A stretch of DNA of 33,377 nucleotides, from contig CANJJB010000016.1 in assembly GCA_947474635.1 (NCBI GenBank), forward strand, positions 1 through 33,377, given 5' to 3'. Under the pieces are notes generated by a model, which worked only from the letters and a program-made list of their open reading frames with translations, was not told the origin of the DNA and did not search any database. Positions within the stretch are counted from its first letter, which is position 1; each line of letters opens with the position of its first letter. Source of the stretch: Parachlamydiales bacterium. Its GTDB lineage: Bacteria > Chlamydiota > Chlamydiia > Chlamydiales > Rhabdochlamydiaceae. Positions 15,011 to 24,111 of the stretch are shown here, one piece after another. Both the position numbers and the translations under genes were made by a program.

Positions 15011-16627
15011 TTGAGGAGAAATAGTCACCTTAAAAATATAGGGTGAAGATTGTGAATCCGTTGTGGAATTTGTATCTAGGATCGTACTAGCAATTCCTCC
15101 TAAAATATAACCAACAAAAACAGGGTTTTCTCCTAATTGGTCTAAAGAGACAACTCCATTTGGAAAGGTTGGTAGCTCCTCAGTAGGGATAAAGGCAGCA
15201 TTCGCTCCAAAGTAATAGATCGTTTGCAAAGGGTCTCCTGAACATGTCTTAGGAGTAAAGCTTGGGACTATGGGCGGAAAAGAGTTGATGGTGGGATATG
15301 TTCCGCTCATGAGGTACTGACGGTAGACTCCCTGGCTATCGATTTCAACGGTTGTCACATCATTTGAGAAAGGTAGATTGCAGCACGTCGTAAAGATGTT
15401 TCCCTTGGAAGGTAACCAGGCGGTACAGCAATTGCACTGGGGATTGGGATTGGTATTGCAGCTTGAACCATCACTGAACATCGATGCACTAATACCTCCA
15501 AAAAGTAGGGTATACATCCGATCTTTCTTTAATGAATAGAGCCCCATATTTGCGCAGGAATAGTTGTTCATGGCTTGCGCAAAAGTATTTGGGTTATTTG
15601 GATCTAACATACGTGAGCATCCATCTGGGTCAATTTCAATGGGAATGGTCCATGCTCCAGGATTGTCAATATTATCGGAAAGAGTAAAAACACCGGATAG
15701 AGCTGAGAAGGACATGGCTAAAGACTCTCCATTTCTCTTAATAACTGGAATCACGTTCAAATCTCTTCTCCGATAATGGGGAAGCGGCTCAGGTTGAGGG
15801 TATAACTGAACAGAGAGGGCATGGCCATCGTCTATTATTTGAATAGGACGCACTTGCCGAGAGTAAGAACCATTCGAAGTTGTAACATAGTTCCCACTAA
15901 AATTTTGACCAAAAGCTAGTAAGTAGGGTTGATTCTCATTGGATTGCAACATGACCCCACCGGTTAGTTGAAAAATGGGATGAAATATAGTACGCACGCA
16001 TTTTGATGCGCTTTTTGATGTCTCGGGATTTTTAACCCATTTGATCAAATGGGGAATATCAATCGCAGTCAACGCCTGCTTTGTTTCCATCTTATTGGTA
16101 GCTGTATCTATTCCGTATCCGCCAACTACATACAATGTGTTTTTCTTATTCGCATAGCAAAATAAAGTATTTGTTGCTGAAAGAAGATCGATCTGGACCT
16201 GAGAAAGCTTACCAGATGGATCATTAAGAGCTCTGGAATAAGTCTCCTTTGTCTTAGGATTAATCACAAAAACATTCATATTTTGCTGAGAAGATGGAAA
16301 GGGATTGGAAGTAGGATCTGTATTGTCCACATCGTGAAGACCATTTGTTCTTCCTCCAATTAACACCCACTGCCCTTCATAAACAGCATACGCAAAGGAA
16401 TGGAGCCCTGTTGGCAACATAAAATCTGCCTGTTCGATGGTCACGCGATAAGGAAGTGAGTCTTCTGGGAGGGGGAGTGTAAGGTAAGAAGTTTGATTTG
16501 TGCAGGCGGGGCAATCTTTAAGATTGCTCGATTTTTCTGACGAGGGTGCGGTCTCATTCGCACGAAAGGGACAACCTCCAAAGCAGTGCAAATTAGCGAT
16601 GATTAAAAAAGTAATCAAATAAAACAT
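15008..16627 (-). CDS. Secreted kelch-like beta-propeller protein
   Basis: A 539-residue protein with an N-terminal signal sequence (MFYLITFLIIANLHCFGG) and a cysteine-containing mature N-terminus. Cleavage as a lipoprotein is possible, but the lipobox is poor. Repeated kelch-like blade motifs can be seen: WVLIGGRTNG (about 90), LYVVGGYG (about 163), YLLAFGQNFSG, MYTLLFGGI and IYYFGANAAF, consistent with a six- or seven-bladed propeller. An unusual cysteine cluster (CNTNPNPQCNCCTAW...CC) lies near residues 395-420. No enzyme motif is visible; a surface or periplasmic binding role is inferred. AGGA lies about nine bases upstream of the start, within the end of the preceding TolB-like gene's spacer of 11 bases, so they form an operon. 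Confidence 0.75.
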   Translation of the reverse strand: MFYLITFLIIANLHCFGGCPFRANETAPSSEKSSNLKDCPACTNQTSYLTLPLPEDSLPYRVTIEQADFMLPTGLHSFAYAVYEGQWVLIGGRTNGLHDVDNTDPTSNPFPSSQQNMNVFVINPKTKETYSRALNDPSGKLSQVQIDLLSATNTLFCYANKKNTLYVVGGYGIDTATNKMETKQALTAIDIPHLIKWVKNPETSKSASKCVRTIFHPIFQLTGGVMLQSNENQPYLLAFGQNFSGNYVTTSNGSYSRQVRPIQIIDDGHALSVQLYPQPEPLPHYRRRDLNVIPVIKRNGESLAMSFSALSGVFTLSDNIDNPGAWTIPIEIDPDGCSRMLDPNNPNTFAQAMNNYSCANMGLYSLKKDRMYTLLFGGISASMFSDGSSCNTNPNPQCNCCTAWLPSKGNIFTTCCNLPFSNDVTTVEIDSQGVYRQYLMSGTYPTINSFPPIVPSFTPKTCSGDPLQTIYYFGANAAFIPTEELPTFPNGVVSLDQLGENPVFVGYILGGIASTILDTNSTTDSQSSPYIFKVTISPQ

Positions 16628-16638
16628 AGCTCATTTCC

Positions 16639-17628
16639 TCATTTTTTTTCAGGTAAAACAAAATCTGCAATGAATACCTGGGGCGTGCTATCTCCACGTC
16701 TTGAAGTCCAGGTGATTTTTTTCCCGTCTTTGCTAAAAGAGGGTAATCCTTCAAATGTCGAACTGTAAGTAAGGCGGTGTTCTTTTCCTGTTTCAATATC
16801 AAGAAGATAAATTTGGTAAGCTCTATGGCCATGTTTAGAAGTGGTATAGGCGATGATTCTGTTGCTTGGGTGCCAAAAAGGGGCCCAGTTGACATGTTCA
16901 TCGTTTGTGAGTTGTTGTTCGCGCGTTCCATCAACGCTTATTAAAAATAATTGAAGCATATCTTTTTCTTCTCGGTCAGCCCGAAAAACAATCCATTTTC
17001 CATCAGGAGAAAAAAAGGGGCCGCCATTGTAGCTGTGATCTGTATGTGTAAGGCGCCTTACATTTGAGCCATCAGCATCAGAAATATAGATATTCATACT
17101 TCCACTTTCATTGCTCGCATAGACAATGCTTTTTCCGTCAGGCGAATATCCGCACTCAGCGTGATAAGCTGGGCCTGATGTCAAACATTTGAGCGCAGAA
17201 CCATCTAATTCTGCTTCATATATCTGCATGTAAGGTGTCAAATCCCATACATATTTGTTCGAGGGCTTCGCAAGCGGCTTTTCATGTAGTAGTGGGGATT
17301 CATGGCTTGAAGCGAATATAATTTTTTCTCCGTCAGGACGATAAAAGCCGCACGTACATTTCCCTTTTCCGGTGCTTACGATGACTGGAGATCTCGTATT
17401 TAAATTCATGGTGTATATTTGATAGTCTTGCTCGCCCATTGGAACTGCTTGAAAAATAATCGATTCTCCGTCTGGAGAAAAATAAGATTCGCCAGCTTTC
17501 TCAAATCCCATCGAAGAGAATGTGATTTGTTGAATATTTTGCAGACAAACGCTTTCTTGAATAGAGTCAATTGTGATATTTCCCCACACAAAGGAAATTG
17601 AGCTAATCGCAACAAGTAAAATTTTCAT
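16639..17628 (-). CDS. TolB-like WD40/PD40 beta-propeller, exported
   Basis: A 329-residue protein with a short signal peptide (MKILLVAISSISFVWG). It contains repeated PD40 motifs of the TolB type: YFSPDGESIIF, FYRPDGEKIIF, GYSPDGKSIVYASN, FFSPDGKWIVFRA, FWHPSNRIIAYTT and SFSKDGKKITWTS, i.e. six blades. It lacks the N-terminal domain of true TolB, so it is not the Tol-Pal subunit itself. Related single-domain proteins are often periplasmic or attached to peptidases; no catalytic site is visible. It lies 67 bases after cysJ and 11 bases before the kelch-like gene, probably in one transcription unit. Confidence 0.8.
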   Translation of the reverse strand: MKILLVAISSISFVWGNITIDSIQESVCLQNIQQITFSSMGFEKAGESYFSPDGESIIFQAVPMGEQDYQIYTMNLNTRSPVIVSTGKGKCTCGFYRPDGEKIIFASSHESPLLHEKPLAKPSNKYVWDLTPYMQIYEAELDGSALKCLTSGPAYHAECGYSPDGKSIVYASNESGSMNIYISDADGSNVRRLTHTDHSYNGGPFFSPDGKWIVFRADREEKDMLQLFLISVDGTREQQLTNDEHVNWAPFWHPSNRIIAYTTSKHGHRAYQIYLLDIETGKEHRLTYSSTFEGLPSFSKDGKKITWTSRRGDSTPQVFIADFVLPEKK

Positions 17629-17695
17629 ATAAGAAGCAAGTATGGATTTGCTATTGAATTATTTACAACCATAAAAAAGAAGAGCACGATACCTA

Positions 17696-18814
17696 CTAGT
17701 AAACATCTACGAGAAGGCGCTTTTCTGCTCTTAAGTGTTTAAGATACTCTCTTGCTTCATGCTCAGAGAAGTTGCCATAGCGCTCAGTGATAGATACAAG
17801 CGCTGCTTCCACATCTTTAGCCATAGGATCTGCATCTCCGCAGATATAGAAAAATGCTCCTTCTTGGAGCCATTGCCAGATCTCTTTTCCTTGCTCGAGA
17901 AGCTTATGTTGCACGTAGATCTTTTGTTCTTGATCGCGAGAAAAGGCCGTAGTGAGCGTAAGTTTTTTTTGATCGACAAGGGATTGGAAAAAGTCTTCGT
18001 AGAAAAAATCTAGGTGGGAGTTGCGCTCCCCAAAAAAGAGCCAATTTTTTCCTGGCGCATTTAGGGCAAGTCTTTCTTGCAGGAATGCGCGGAAAGGTGC
18101 AACACCTGTTCCAGGCCCTACCATGATGATAGAAGCTTTCGGATCTTCTGGCAGTGTAAAGTGAGGCGTTGCTTGAATGTAAGAAGGTATAGGTGTTGTT
18201 TTCTCAGCAAGATAACAAAGGAAGTTACTTGCTACGCCTTTTCTCACCTCACCTTTGTGCTCGTAGGATGTGAGGCTAACTGTCAGGTGGATTTCTTCGG
18301 GACTATGTTTGGGAGAAGAGGCAATAGAATAAAAGCGGGGAAGAAGAGGGGAAAACTGGTTGCAGAGATCTTGCAGTGAGATTTTTTCATCTTTAAATTC
18401 AGTCAAAAAATCAAGAACGTCATGTGTGTGGCAATACTCTAGAAGAGATGTTTTATCTTCTAGGAGGGCCTTTATTTTAGTGTTGTGAGGAATTAGCTTC
18501 ATAAATCCCGATGTAAGACGCGCAAGGTTAACTTTTTCAGAGAGGAAAGTTTTTAGGGAAAGTGTCTCTTGCGTGCGAGGATGGATAATAGGAGCCTCGG
18601 GGCTTGCATGTAATAGCTGCAGTATTCTTTGGGTAGTAAGGGGATCGTTATGGGGGTAAATTCCCATTGCATCACCTACTTTGAATGTGATGTGAGAGTC
18701 TTTTAAATCTAAAACAACATGGAAAGTTGTTTTAGAAGAACCTGGTTTTGTCAGGAGAAAGCGCTCTTTAATCTTAGCAGGAAAAGGATGCAAGCGATCA
18801 ATAATCATAGACAT
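17696..18814 (-). CDS. cysJ: Sulfite-reductase-like flavoprotein, FAD/NADPH domains only (CysJ-like)
   Basis: A 372-residue reductase of the ferredoxin-NADP reductase superfamily. It has the CysJ-type FAD-binding domain with the connecting helical region, RFYSIASSP (FAD, about 166-174), VGPGTGVAPFRAFLQER (NADP phosphate, about 240-256), CGDADPMAKDVE, and the end VDVY. The N-terminal FMN flavodoxin domain of E. coli CysJ (about 600 residues in total) is absent. The same short form occurs in Chlamydia (CT435), so this is family-typical, not a truncation. The electron acceptor is unknown; no sulfite reductase haem subunit is in the window. Two possible starts are two codons apart. Confidence 0.85.
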   Translation of the reverse strand: MSMIIDRLHPFPAKIKERFLLTKPGSSKTTFHVVLDLKDSHITFKVGDAMGIYPHNDPLTTQRILQLLHASPEAPIIHPRTQETLSLKTFLSEKVNLARLTSGFMKLIPHNTKIKALLEDKTSLLEYCHTHDVLDFLTEFKDEKISLQDLCNQFSPLLPRFYSIASSPKHSPEEIHLTVSLTSYEHKGEVRKGVASNFLCYLAEKTTPIPSYIQATPHFTLPEDPKASIIMVGPGTGVAPFRAFLQERLALNAPGKNWLFFGERNSHLDFFYEDFFQSLVDQKKLTLTTAFSRDQEQKIYVQHKLLEQGKEIWQWLQEGAFFYICGDADPMAKDVEAALVSITERYGNFSEHEAREYLKHLRAEKRLLVDVY

Positions 18815-18845
18815 TAGGTGAAAAAAGTTGTAAATACATCATTAT

Positions 18846-19004
18846 ATGAGCCTTTTATTAAAGTCACGCTTCTATTATTTCGTGTTTGCTACTCTTCTCA
18901 TCGCAACAGGTTGCGAAAATAAGGGCTACCACCATCCGTATATTATTTCCCATCAAGAAAAAGACGCCGTTGAAGTAGATTCTACAGCAAGTCCTAAGCA
19001 GTAA
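18846..19004 (+). CDS. Small predicted lipoprotein (52 aa)
   Basis: An ATG at 18846 opens 52 codons with a textbook lipoprotein signal: basic start (MSLLLKSR), hydrophobic core [11 protein letters not shown], and lipobox IATGC with Cys23. The mature part is 30 residues, hydrophilic, with a His pair and an acidic end. It is convergent with gltX (11-base overlap) and divergent from cysJ. In Chlamydia the small lipoprotein OmcA (CT444) sits beside gltX, so this may be a positional counterpart, although it is not cysteine-rich and no sequence match is claimed. No clear ribosome binding site was found, so expression is uncertain. Confidence 0.6.
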   Translation: MSLLLKSRFYYFVFATLLIATGCENKGYHHPYIISHQEKDAVEVDSTASPKQ

Positions 19005-20502
19005 ACACAAGTTCTTTGCACGTGTGTCTTGCCCATGCTTTAGTTAGAATATCCATTTTTTTATTAGAAATTCCTCCTAAAAAATCAATCGAGTTTAACA
19101 GTCTTGCTCTGCAGCGGTCTTTTCCTAAAAGTTCAAAAGAGTCGTAAAGCGGAGGGCCTTGATGTTTACCCATGAGGGCGGCATATAAAATAGGAATAAT
19201 AGATTTTTTATGATTTATATCGAAGGATTCGCTAACAGTTTTAGAAGCTTGCTCGATTCCGCTTTTTCCCCAATTTTCTATTTCATCTAAATTCCAGAGA
19301 ATGCATTGGAGTAGGTAAGTGGCTTTTTCTTTGGTAAGCCCGCAGGAAGTAAAGAGCGTATCTGTGTAAGCTAGATGATTAATGAAGAAAAAGTTGCAAA
19401 GCTCCATGAACTCACCAAATGTTTTGATGCGCGTGTGGCAAAGAGGCATGAGCTTTTTCATAAAAGCATCATTGAAGCTCCACTCACGGATTTTTTGCCA
19501 AAGTTGATCTTCTGGTACCATTTTGATCAGATACTGCTGATTCATCCAGTCAAGTTTATGGATGTCAAAAAAAGCACCGGAGACGCCGATCCGTTTAGGA
19601 TCAAATGCCTGAATGATTTCTTCTCGTGCATAGACTTCACGGTCACCTGCCATGCTGTAGCCCATGAGAGTTAAAAAATTGACAAAGGCATCTGGAAGGT
19701 AGCCACTATCGCGGTAGTAGAAAATAGAGGTGGGATTGCGTCTCTTGGAGAGTTTTTTTCCATCTTTACCAAGCAAAAGAGGCATATGCATAAATACAGG
19801 AGGTGTCCATCCAAAACTTTCATAGAGGAAAATATGTTTAGGTGTAGAGCTCATCCACTCATCTCCACGGATCACATGGGAAATTTCCATGAGGTGATCA
19901 TCAACTACGTTTGCCATATGGTAGGTGGGGAATCCATCGGATTTCATCAAGATTTGATCGTCGATATCTGCCCACGGGCTCGTGATACGACCTTTGATGC
20001 CATCTTCATATACACAGTCGCCCGATAGAGGTATTTTCAGACGGATAACATACGGCTGTCCTGCTTTCTCCCTTTCTGCAATTTCATCTGGACTTAAGTT
20101 TCTGTATCTTCGATCGTAGCCTACTCTTGAGCCCATTTTAGCGCTCATCTCACGCATTTCTGTGAGTTCTTCAGCAGTTGCAAAACATTTATAGGCTTTG
20201 CCGCTATCTATAAGTTTTTGGGCATACTCTTGATAGATAGATGTGCGCTCGGATTGTCTATAAGGACCAAAAGGGCCACCTACATCAGGTCCTTCATCCC
20301 AGCCGATACCTGCCCACTTAAGCGCTTTAAAAATATTTTCTTCATACTCAGGACGCGACCTTGTTCTATCGGTATCTTCAATACGGAGAATGAATTTGCC
20401 TTGGAAATGGCGCGCAAAAATAAGATTGAAAAGGGCCATATAAGCTGTCCCAACATGGGGATCGCCTGTGGGAGAGGGTGCGATGCGTACACGTACTGTC
20501 AT
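18994..20502 (-). CDS. gltX: Glutamyl-tRNA synthetase
   Basis: A class I synthetase that charges tRNA-Glu, and in organisms with GatCAB also tRNA-Gln. The 502 residues match the chlamydial length. The HIGH motif reads [13 protein letters not shown] (about residues 9-21) and the KMSKS motif reads [12 protein letters not shown] (about 251-262). The N-terminal catalytic domain continues with [10 protein letters not shown]. The C-terminal anticodon domain is helical. AAGGAAA seven bases upstream supports the start. It lies 52 bases downstream of tsp in the same direction. Its 3' end overlaps the small lipoprotein gene on the other strand. Confidence 0.96.
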   Translation of the reverse strand: MTVRVRIAPSPTGDPHVGTAYMALFNLIFARHFQGKFILRIEDTDRTRSRPEYEENIFKALKWAGIGWDEGPDVGGPFGPYRQSERTSIYQEYAQKLIDSGKAYKCFATAEELTEMREMSAKMGSRVGYDRRYRNLSPDEIAEREKAGQPYVIRLKIPLSGDCVYEDGIKGRITSPWADIDDQILMKSDGFPTYHMANVVDDHLMEISHVIRGDEWMSSTPKHIFLYESFGWTPPVFMHMPLLLGKDGKKLSKRRNPTSIFYYRDSGYLPDAFVNFLTLMGYSMAGDREVYAREEIIQAFDPKRIGVSGAFFDIHKLDWMNQQYLIKMVPEDQLWQKIREWSFNDAFMKKLMPLCHTRIKTFGEFMELCNFFFINHLAYTDTLFTSCGLTKEKATYLLQCILWNLDEIENWGKSGIEQASKTVSESFDINHKKSIIPILYAALMGKHQGPPLYDSFELLGKDRCRARLLNSIDFLGGISNKKMDILTKAWARHTCKELVFTA

Positions 20503-20554
20503 AATTTCCTTGTTAAAGGGACAATACTGGCAGATTTTTCTATAGATTTCAAGT

Positions 20555-22480
20555 CTACTTCGTAATACACAGCAGATCTTGCATGAGCTTGATCGCTTCT
20601 TCTAGCTGCAGATCGCCCTGGCCGAACTCTTCCATAGCGTCTGCGTAAAAATCTTTTTTTCTGATTTCCGTAATAAAATTTTGATAGTTTTTATTAGCTT
20701 GGATACGGTAAGCGGCATTTTGTTTGAGCTTAGGCAGAAAGGGTTCATAAGTTGTTAAAACCGGTTGAAGGTTAAACTTGTAAAGGCGGGCTACTTGGCG
20801 ACGATGGATTTCAGGGATATCTAGAAGATCATCATTGAAGCTAGGCTCTATCGAATCAGTCTCAAGGGGGAACTTCACATATTTTTCCCCAAATTCTGCT
20901 TCAGAATAGATGCCTGGGACTAAAACGTCTGCTGACACGCCCACAAGCTGGGGGCTTTTTCCAGAGACGGTATAATACCTGCCGCGTGTAACTTTGTATT
21001 CTCCCTTGGGGTTTACTTTTCCATGGTGGGATGTTTCTAGAGTAAATGTTTGAAAGGTTCCCTTGCCATAGGTTTCTGCATCTCCTACAACGATGGCTCT
21101 TCCGTATTCTTGGAGAGTCTGAGCAACAATTTCGGAGGCAGAGGCAGAGGCTCTACTTGTAAGAATAATAAGTGGGCCATCCCACGCTACAGTGGACTCT
21201 ATATTGCGTAATTTTTGAATCGTGCCTTTATTGTCTTTTACAGAGACTACAACACCTTTTGACATGAATAAACCAGCAACAGCAACAGCTTGAGGAAGTA
21301 AGCCTCCTGCATTAACACGTAGATCGAGAATGATGCCTTTGAGATGGTGCTCTTGTTTAAAAGAGTTGATAGCTTCCAGAAGATCTGAAGCAGAGGAGTC
21401 TTTAGGATCTTGATAAAAAGAAAATAGTTTTAATACGCCAATTACACCATCTCCAAAAGGAGATATGATCTTATCTAATCTTGCTTCTTTAAAGACAACT
21501 TCTCCACGTGTAAGTTTTACCTCGAATTTTTCATAGTTGTCTTCGTTTTCATGTGTTTTACGCAGAAGTGTTAAGACAACAGGCGTTCCTTCAGGGCCTC
21601 GAATGAGTTCTACTGCTTCTGATGTGTCCATCCCAATGATCGGCTCTTTATTCACAGCAATGATGCGATCACCGACTTTTAAGGACTTTTCTTGGCTTGC
21701 AGGGCTGCCTTCTAGAATACGCATAATGGTAAGACCATTGAGATCATCGCGCAGCTGGGCTCCAATACCAAAGAGTCGCTGTTGCATTTGTGTCATGAAC
21801 TGAGAGGCTTCTGTCGGGGTAAAATAGGTTGTTTGAGAATCTAGAGATGAACTGATAGCTTTTAGTGCATAGGAGAGAACAAGGCGTTTTTTATTTTCTG
21901 CAGAATCAGAGGTAAGTTCTGCTTCTCGATTCGTTCTTCTTCTTTCGATTCTTTGTGTAAACGCATTTTTATCATCTGCATCTAATCTTTTTGCCGTTTC
22001 AATTTGCAAGCTTTTGATGGTTGCAATCCTTTGCTTCAGCTCTTCTAGGGACGTTGCCCATTTAAGGTCTTTTAGTTCTAGAGATCCCCCTTTTTGAAGA
22101 GGCTCAGACTGGAGAGCATTTTCGATGTTACCGCGTCTTGGTAGAGCTTTTAGCATCACTGCGTACATCTGCTCGAATTCAGTGAACTTCTCATGTTTAA
22201 AGTCTTCAAGGACCTTATTGAGAAGCTCGTCAGAGGGGGCTGTCCATGTAAGGATCTCATCTTCAATGAGATATGTTTTTATAGGGTCAAGGCTTTCCAG
22301 GAAGTTTTGAAAGGATCTTCGCATAAGTTCTTGATTAAGAGTGTGATATGTCGCATGGGCACGTAGAATCTCTTCAATTTTGATGCGCGTATCATGGGGG
22401 GTCAATTCTGGGGGCTTTCCTCCTAATATACAGGAGAAGGCTAGGGAGAAGATAAAGATCCACGACGTCCTAAATTGCAT
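20555..22480 (-). CDS. tsp: Tail-specific protease Tsp (S41 family, PDZ domain)
   Basis: A periplasmic C-terminal processing protease of 641 residues, close to C. trachomatis Tsp (CT441, about 650). It has an N-terminal signal ([21 protein letters not shown]). A helical N-terminal domain extends to about residue 235, and a PDZ domain with [10 protein letters not shown]...GSPA...[10 protein letters not shown] covers about 238-310. The S41 catalytic domain has [15 protein letters not shown] (nucleophile Ser447 by comparison with E. coli Tsp) and YGKGTFQT (Lys473). A C-terminal domain follows. In Chlamydia this enzyme degrades host and own proteins during infection. It is divergent from euo1 and upstream of gltX. 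Confidence 0.95.
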   Translation of the reverse strand: MQFRTSWIFIFSLAFSCILGGKPPELTPHDTRIKIEEILRAHATYHTLNQELMRRSFQNFLESLDPIKTYLIEDEILTWTAPSDELLNKVLEDFKHEKFTEFEQMYAVMLKALPRRGNIENALQSEPLQKGGSLELKDLKWATSLEELKQRIATIKSLQIETAKRLDADDKNAFTQRIERRRTNREAELTSDSAENKKRLVLSYALKAISSSLDSQTTYFTPTEASQFMTQMQQRLFGIGAQLRDDLNGLTIMRILEGSPASQEKSLKVGDRIIAVNKEPIIGMDTSEAVELIRGPEGTPVVLTLLRKTHENEDNYEKFEVKLTRGEVVFKEARLDKIISPFGDGVIGVLKLFSFYQDPKDSSASDLLEAINSFKQEHHLKGIILDLRVNAGGLLPQAVAVAGLFMSKGVVVSVKDNKGTIQKLRNIESTVAWDGPLIILTSRASASASEIVAQTLQEYGRAIVVGDAETYGKGTFQTFTLETSHHGKVNPKGEYKVTRGRYYTVSGKSPQLVGVSADVLVPGIYSEAEFGEKYVKFPLETDSIEPSFNDDLLDIPEIHRRQVARLYKFNLQPVLTTYEPFLPKLKQNAAYRIQANKNYQNFITEIRKKDFYADAMEEFGQGDLQLEEAIKLMQDLLCITK

Positions 22481-22585
22481 AGTAAATGCCTCAATTTCTG
22501 GATCTTAAGTTAATAGGTGGTTTTGGCGCTATTAAAATTATTTATTTACATTTTAGGCAATCGAAAAAAAACTTTTCAAAAAAGG

Positions 22586-22614
22586 TTGAATTCAATCCTT
22601 TTGTATGTCATAAT
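22586..22614 (+). promoter_or_regulatory. Predicted promoter of euo1
   Basis: TTGAAT at 22586-22591 and CATAAT at 22609-22614 are separated by 17 bases. Transcription would start near 22621 and give a leader of about 110 bases before the strong AGGAGG site at 22716-22721. The rest of the 249-base gap to tsp is AT-rich and non-coding. Confidence 0.5.
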
Positions 22615-22631
22615 TAATAATCTACTAGGAC

Positions 22632-22647
22632 GTTATTATTTAATAAC
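22632..22647. promoter_or_regulatory. Candidate operator in the euo1 leader
   Basis: GTTATTA and TAATAAC form a perfect 7-bp inverted repeat around TT, just downstream of the predicted start of transcription. A dimeric repressor could block the promoter from here. AT-rich chance similarity is possible. Confidence 0.35.
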
Positions 22648-22729
22648 AAAAAACATAAGTAGAAAAGCACCTGCAAAACACAGTTGCTAAATGAACAAAA
22701 TATCTATTTTTAATTAGGAGGATGTAAAG

Positions 22730-23173
22730 ATGAATAACGGCGCCAATCACCAAATGTCAGACGAAAATTCTGATAAGCGGGTTGTATCAATTACGGAAGC
22801 TGCTAAGATTAATAATGTAACACGTCAAGCTATTTATGTTGCAATTAAGCAAAAAAAGTTAAAAGCATGTAAAGATGCCACACGTTGGACAATTGATCTG
22901 AAAGATTTAGAAGACTACCGCAAGCAAAAATATTCAAGAACGAAGTCTGTATTTAACGGCGAATTGTTGTTTGATAATAGCAAAGGATTCCACTCTGTTA
23001 ACCAAACAGCTAAGATATTGAATATCCCAGCTCAGAAAGTTTATTACGCTACACGAGTTGGCTTAATGAAAGCAACGCGCAAAGGCGCTGCTTGGGTTAT
23101 CCACTCTAGTGAAATTAAAGCTTATCAGGATAACTACCTGAGTAAGAAAAGTACCGATTCACAGGTTATGTAA
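22730..23173 (+). CDS. euo: Euo-family developmental transcription regulator, copy 1
   Basis: Euo is a chlamydial DNA-binding protein expressed early that represses late genes. This copy has 147 residues. It has two excisionase/MerR-like helix-turn-helix modules: SITEAAKINNVTRQAIYVAIKQKKLKA (about 22-48) and HSVNQTAKILNIPAQKVYYATRVGLMKA (about 87-114), each followed by a tryptophan-containing wing (RWTIDLKDLEDY; AAWVIHSSEIKAY). AGGAGG eight bases before the ATG gives a strong start, and a T-tailed hairpin ends the gene. A second copy lies at 24166-24585. The two share about 72% nucleotide identity in the first module but about 90% in the second (hand count). Which copy is the functional counterpart of Chlamydia Euo cannot be told. 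Confidence 0.92.
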   Translation: MNNGANHQMSDENSDKRVVSITEAAKINNVTRQAIYVAIKQKKLKACKDATRWTIDLKDLEDYRKQKYSRTKSVFNGELLFDNSKGFHSVNQTAKILNIPAQKVYYATRVGLMKATRKGAAWVIHSSEIKAYQDNYLSKKSTDSQVM

Positions 23174-23203
23174 CCTTAAGGTTCTTTTAACTATCTGCTT
23201 TAG

Positions 23204-23253
23204 AGAGGCAATCTCTGCATGTTGTAACGTGCGCGAGATTGCCTCTTTTTTTT
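23204..23253 (+). terminator. Structured terminator T1 after euo1
   Basis: A perfect 12-bp outer stem (AGAGGCAATCTC at 23204-23215 with 23235-23246) carries an inner 6-7 bp stem closed by a short loop and ends in eight T residues. It is a strong intrinsic terminator. A near copy, T2, follows the next gene. Confidence 0.92.
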
Positions 23254-23322
23254 GCCCGTAAAACAATAATCAGGCTGCATTTATAGTAATTTATGGTAGT
23301 CTGCATGACAAAAGAGGTGAGT

Positions 23323-23931
23323 GTGAAAAAGTTGTTGGTGGCTTGTATGGTCTTTTTTATGCCTTTGTGTGCTCAAGGCGAGAATGTTTTGGTGCTTGCG
23401 GGGAGTACCCGTGCCGAATCGGTGAACAAAAAGCTAGCAAAAGAAGCAGCCAGAATTGCCCAAGAAATGGGAGCTCAAGTAACTGTTATCGATTTGAAAG
23501 ATTTTCCTATTCCTCTCTACGATGCAGATCTTGAAGCAAAGAGTGGCATGCCTAAGAATGCCAAGAAGCTGCGCGATTTGATGATCGCTAACCAATCGAT
23601 TGTCATTGTTTCTCCCGAATATAACGCCTCTATCCCAGCGGTTTTGAAAAATGCTTTGGACTGGGCTTCAAGAGGGGAAAAGGGTGGATTTTCGCTCGAT
23701 GCATTTAAAGGAAAGAAATTTGCTCTTATGAGCGCTTCTCCCTCGAAAATGGGAGGAGCTAGAGCTCTTGTTCATTTACGCACGATCATAGAAGCAGTCG
23801 GTGGACAAGTCGTTGAAAAGCAAGTTTCTGTCCCCAATGCTTACGAAAAAGGGGCATTGGACAATAGTCGCCTTCAAGAAGAGTTGAAAGAAGAGCTAAG
23901 CCAATTATTGGGCAATGAAGTGAATCGTTAA
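23323..23931 (+). CDS. Exported NADPH-dependent FMN reductase-like flavoprotein
   Basis: The frame is open from an ATG at 23293, but GAGGTGA is placed correctly for the GTG at 23323, giving 202 residues. From there the protein starts MKKLLVACMVFFMPLCAQG, a good Sec signal peptide. The mature domain is a flavodoxin-like FMN reductase: VLVLAGSTRAESVNKKLA (phosphate-binding loop), IVSPEYNASIPAVLKNALDWAS (family signature) and SASPSKMGGARAL. Family members normally act in the cytoplasm and need FMN, so export is unusual. Its paralogue at 24646-25191 lacks a signal. It lies between euo1 and euo2 with terminators on both sides and is probably transcribed alone. Confidence 0.85.
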   Translation: MKKLLVACMVFFMPLCAQGENVLVLAGSTRAESVNKKLAKEAARIAQEMGAQVTVIDLKDFPIPLYDADLEAKSGMPKNAKKLRDLMIANQSIVIVSPEYNASIPAVLKNALDWASRGEKGGFSLDAFKGKKFALMSASPSKMGGARALVHLRTIIEAVGGQVVEKQVSVPNAYEKGALDNSRLQEELKEELSQLLGNEVNR

Positions 23932-23981
23932 ATATTTTCCAATAAAAGAAATTCTTGTAAATTTCATGAAAGAGAATAATT

Positions 23982-24030
23982 AGAGGTAATCTCTGTGCGT
24001 TGTAACGTACGCGAGATTGCCTCTTTTTTT
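23982..24030 (+). terminator. Structured terminator T2 after the exported flavoprotein gene
   Basis: The same architecture as T1: a 12-bp outer stem (23982-23993 with 24013-24024, one G-T pair), an inner stem, a short loop and a run of seven T residues. The inner stem differs from T1 by paired changes that keep base pairing. Confidence 0.9.
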
Positions 24031-24045
24031 ATCCCTTGTTAAAGA

Positions 24046-24067
24046 AAAAGATTGCTTTCAATCTTTT
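24046..24067 (+). terminator. Second small hairpin upstream of euo2
   Basis: AAAAGATTG and CAATCTTTT form a perfect 9-bp stem with a CTTT loop. It follows T2 by 16 bases and could be a backup terminator, or a leader structure of euo2. Confidence 0.45.
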
Positions 24068-24111
24068 ACTTTGCCACAATCCTATCCAATGAAGCGCAAC
24101 TCTTGTCTTTT

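Noticed and set aside
20218-20565. 115-codon plus-strand frame over the gltX start
   Set aside because: Antisense to gltX and without motif, ribosome binding site or promoter.
20555-22480. Reading Tsp as a lipoprotein because of a Cys in the signal region
   Set aside because: The residues before that Cys (A-F-S) do not match the lipobox well; an ordinary signal peptide is enough.
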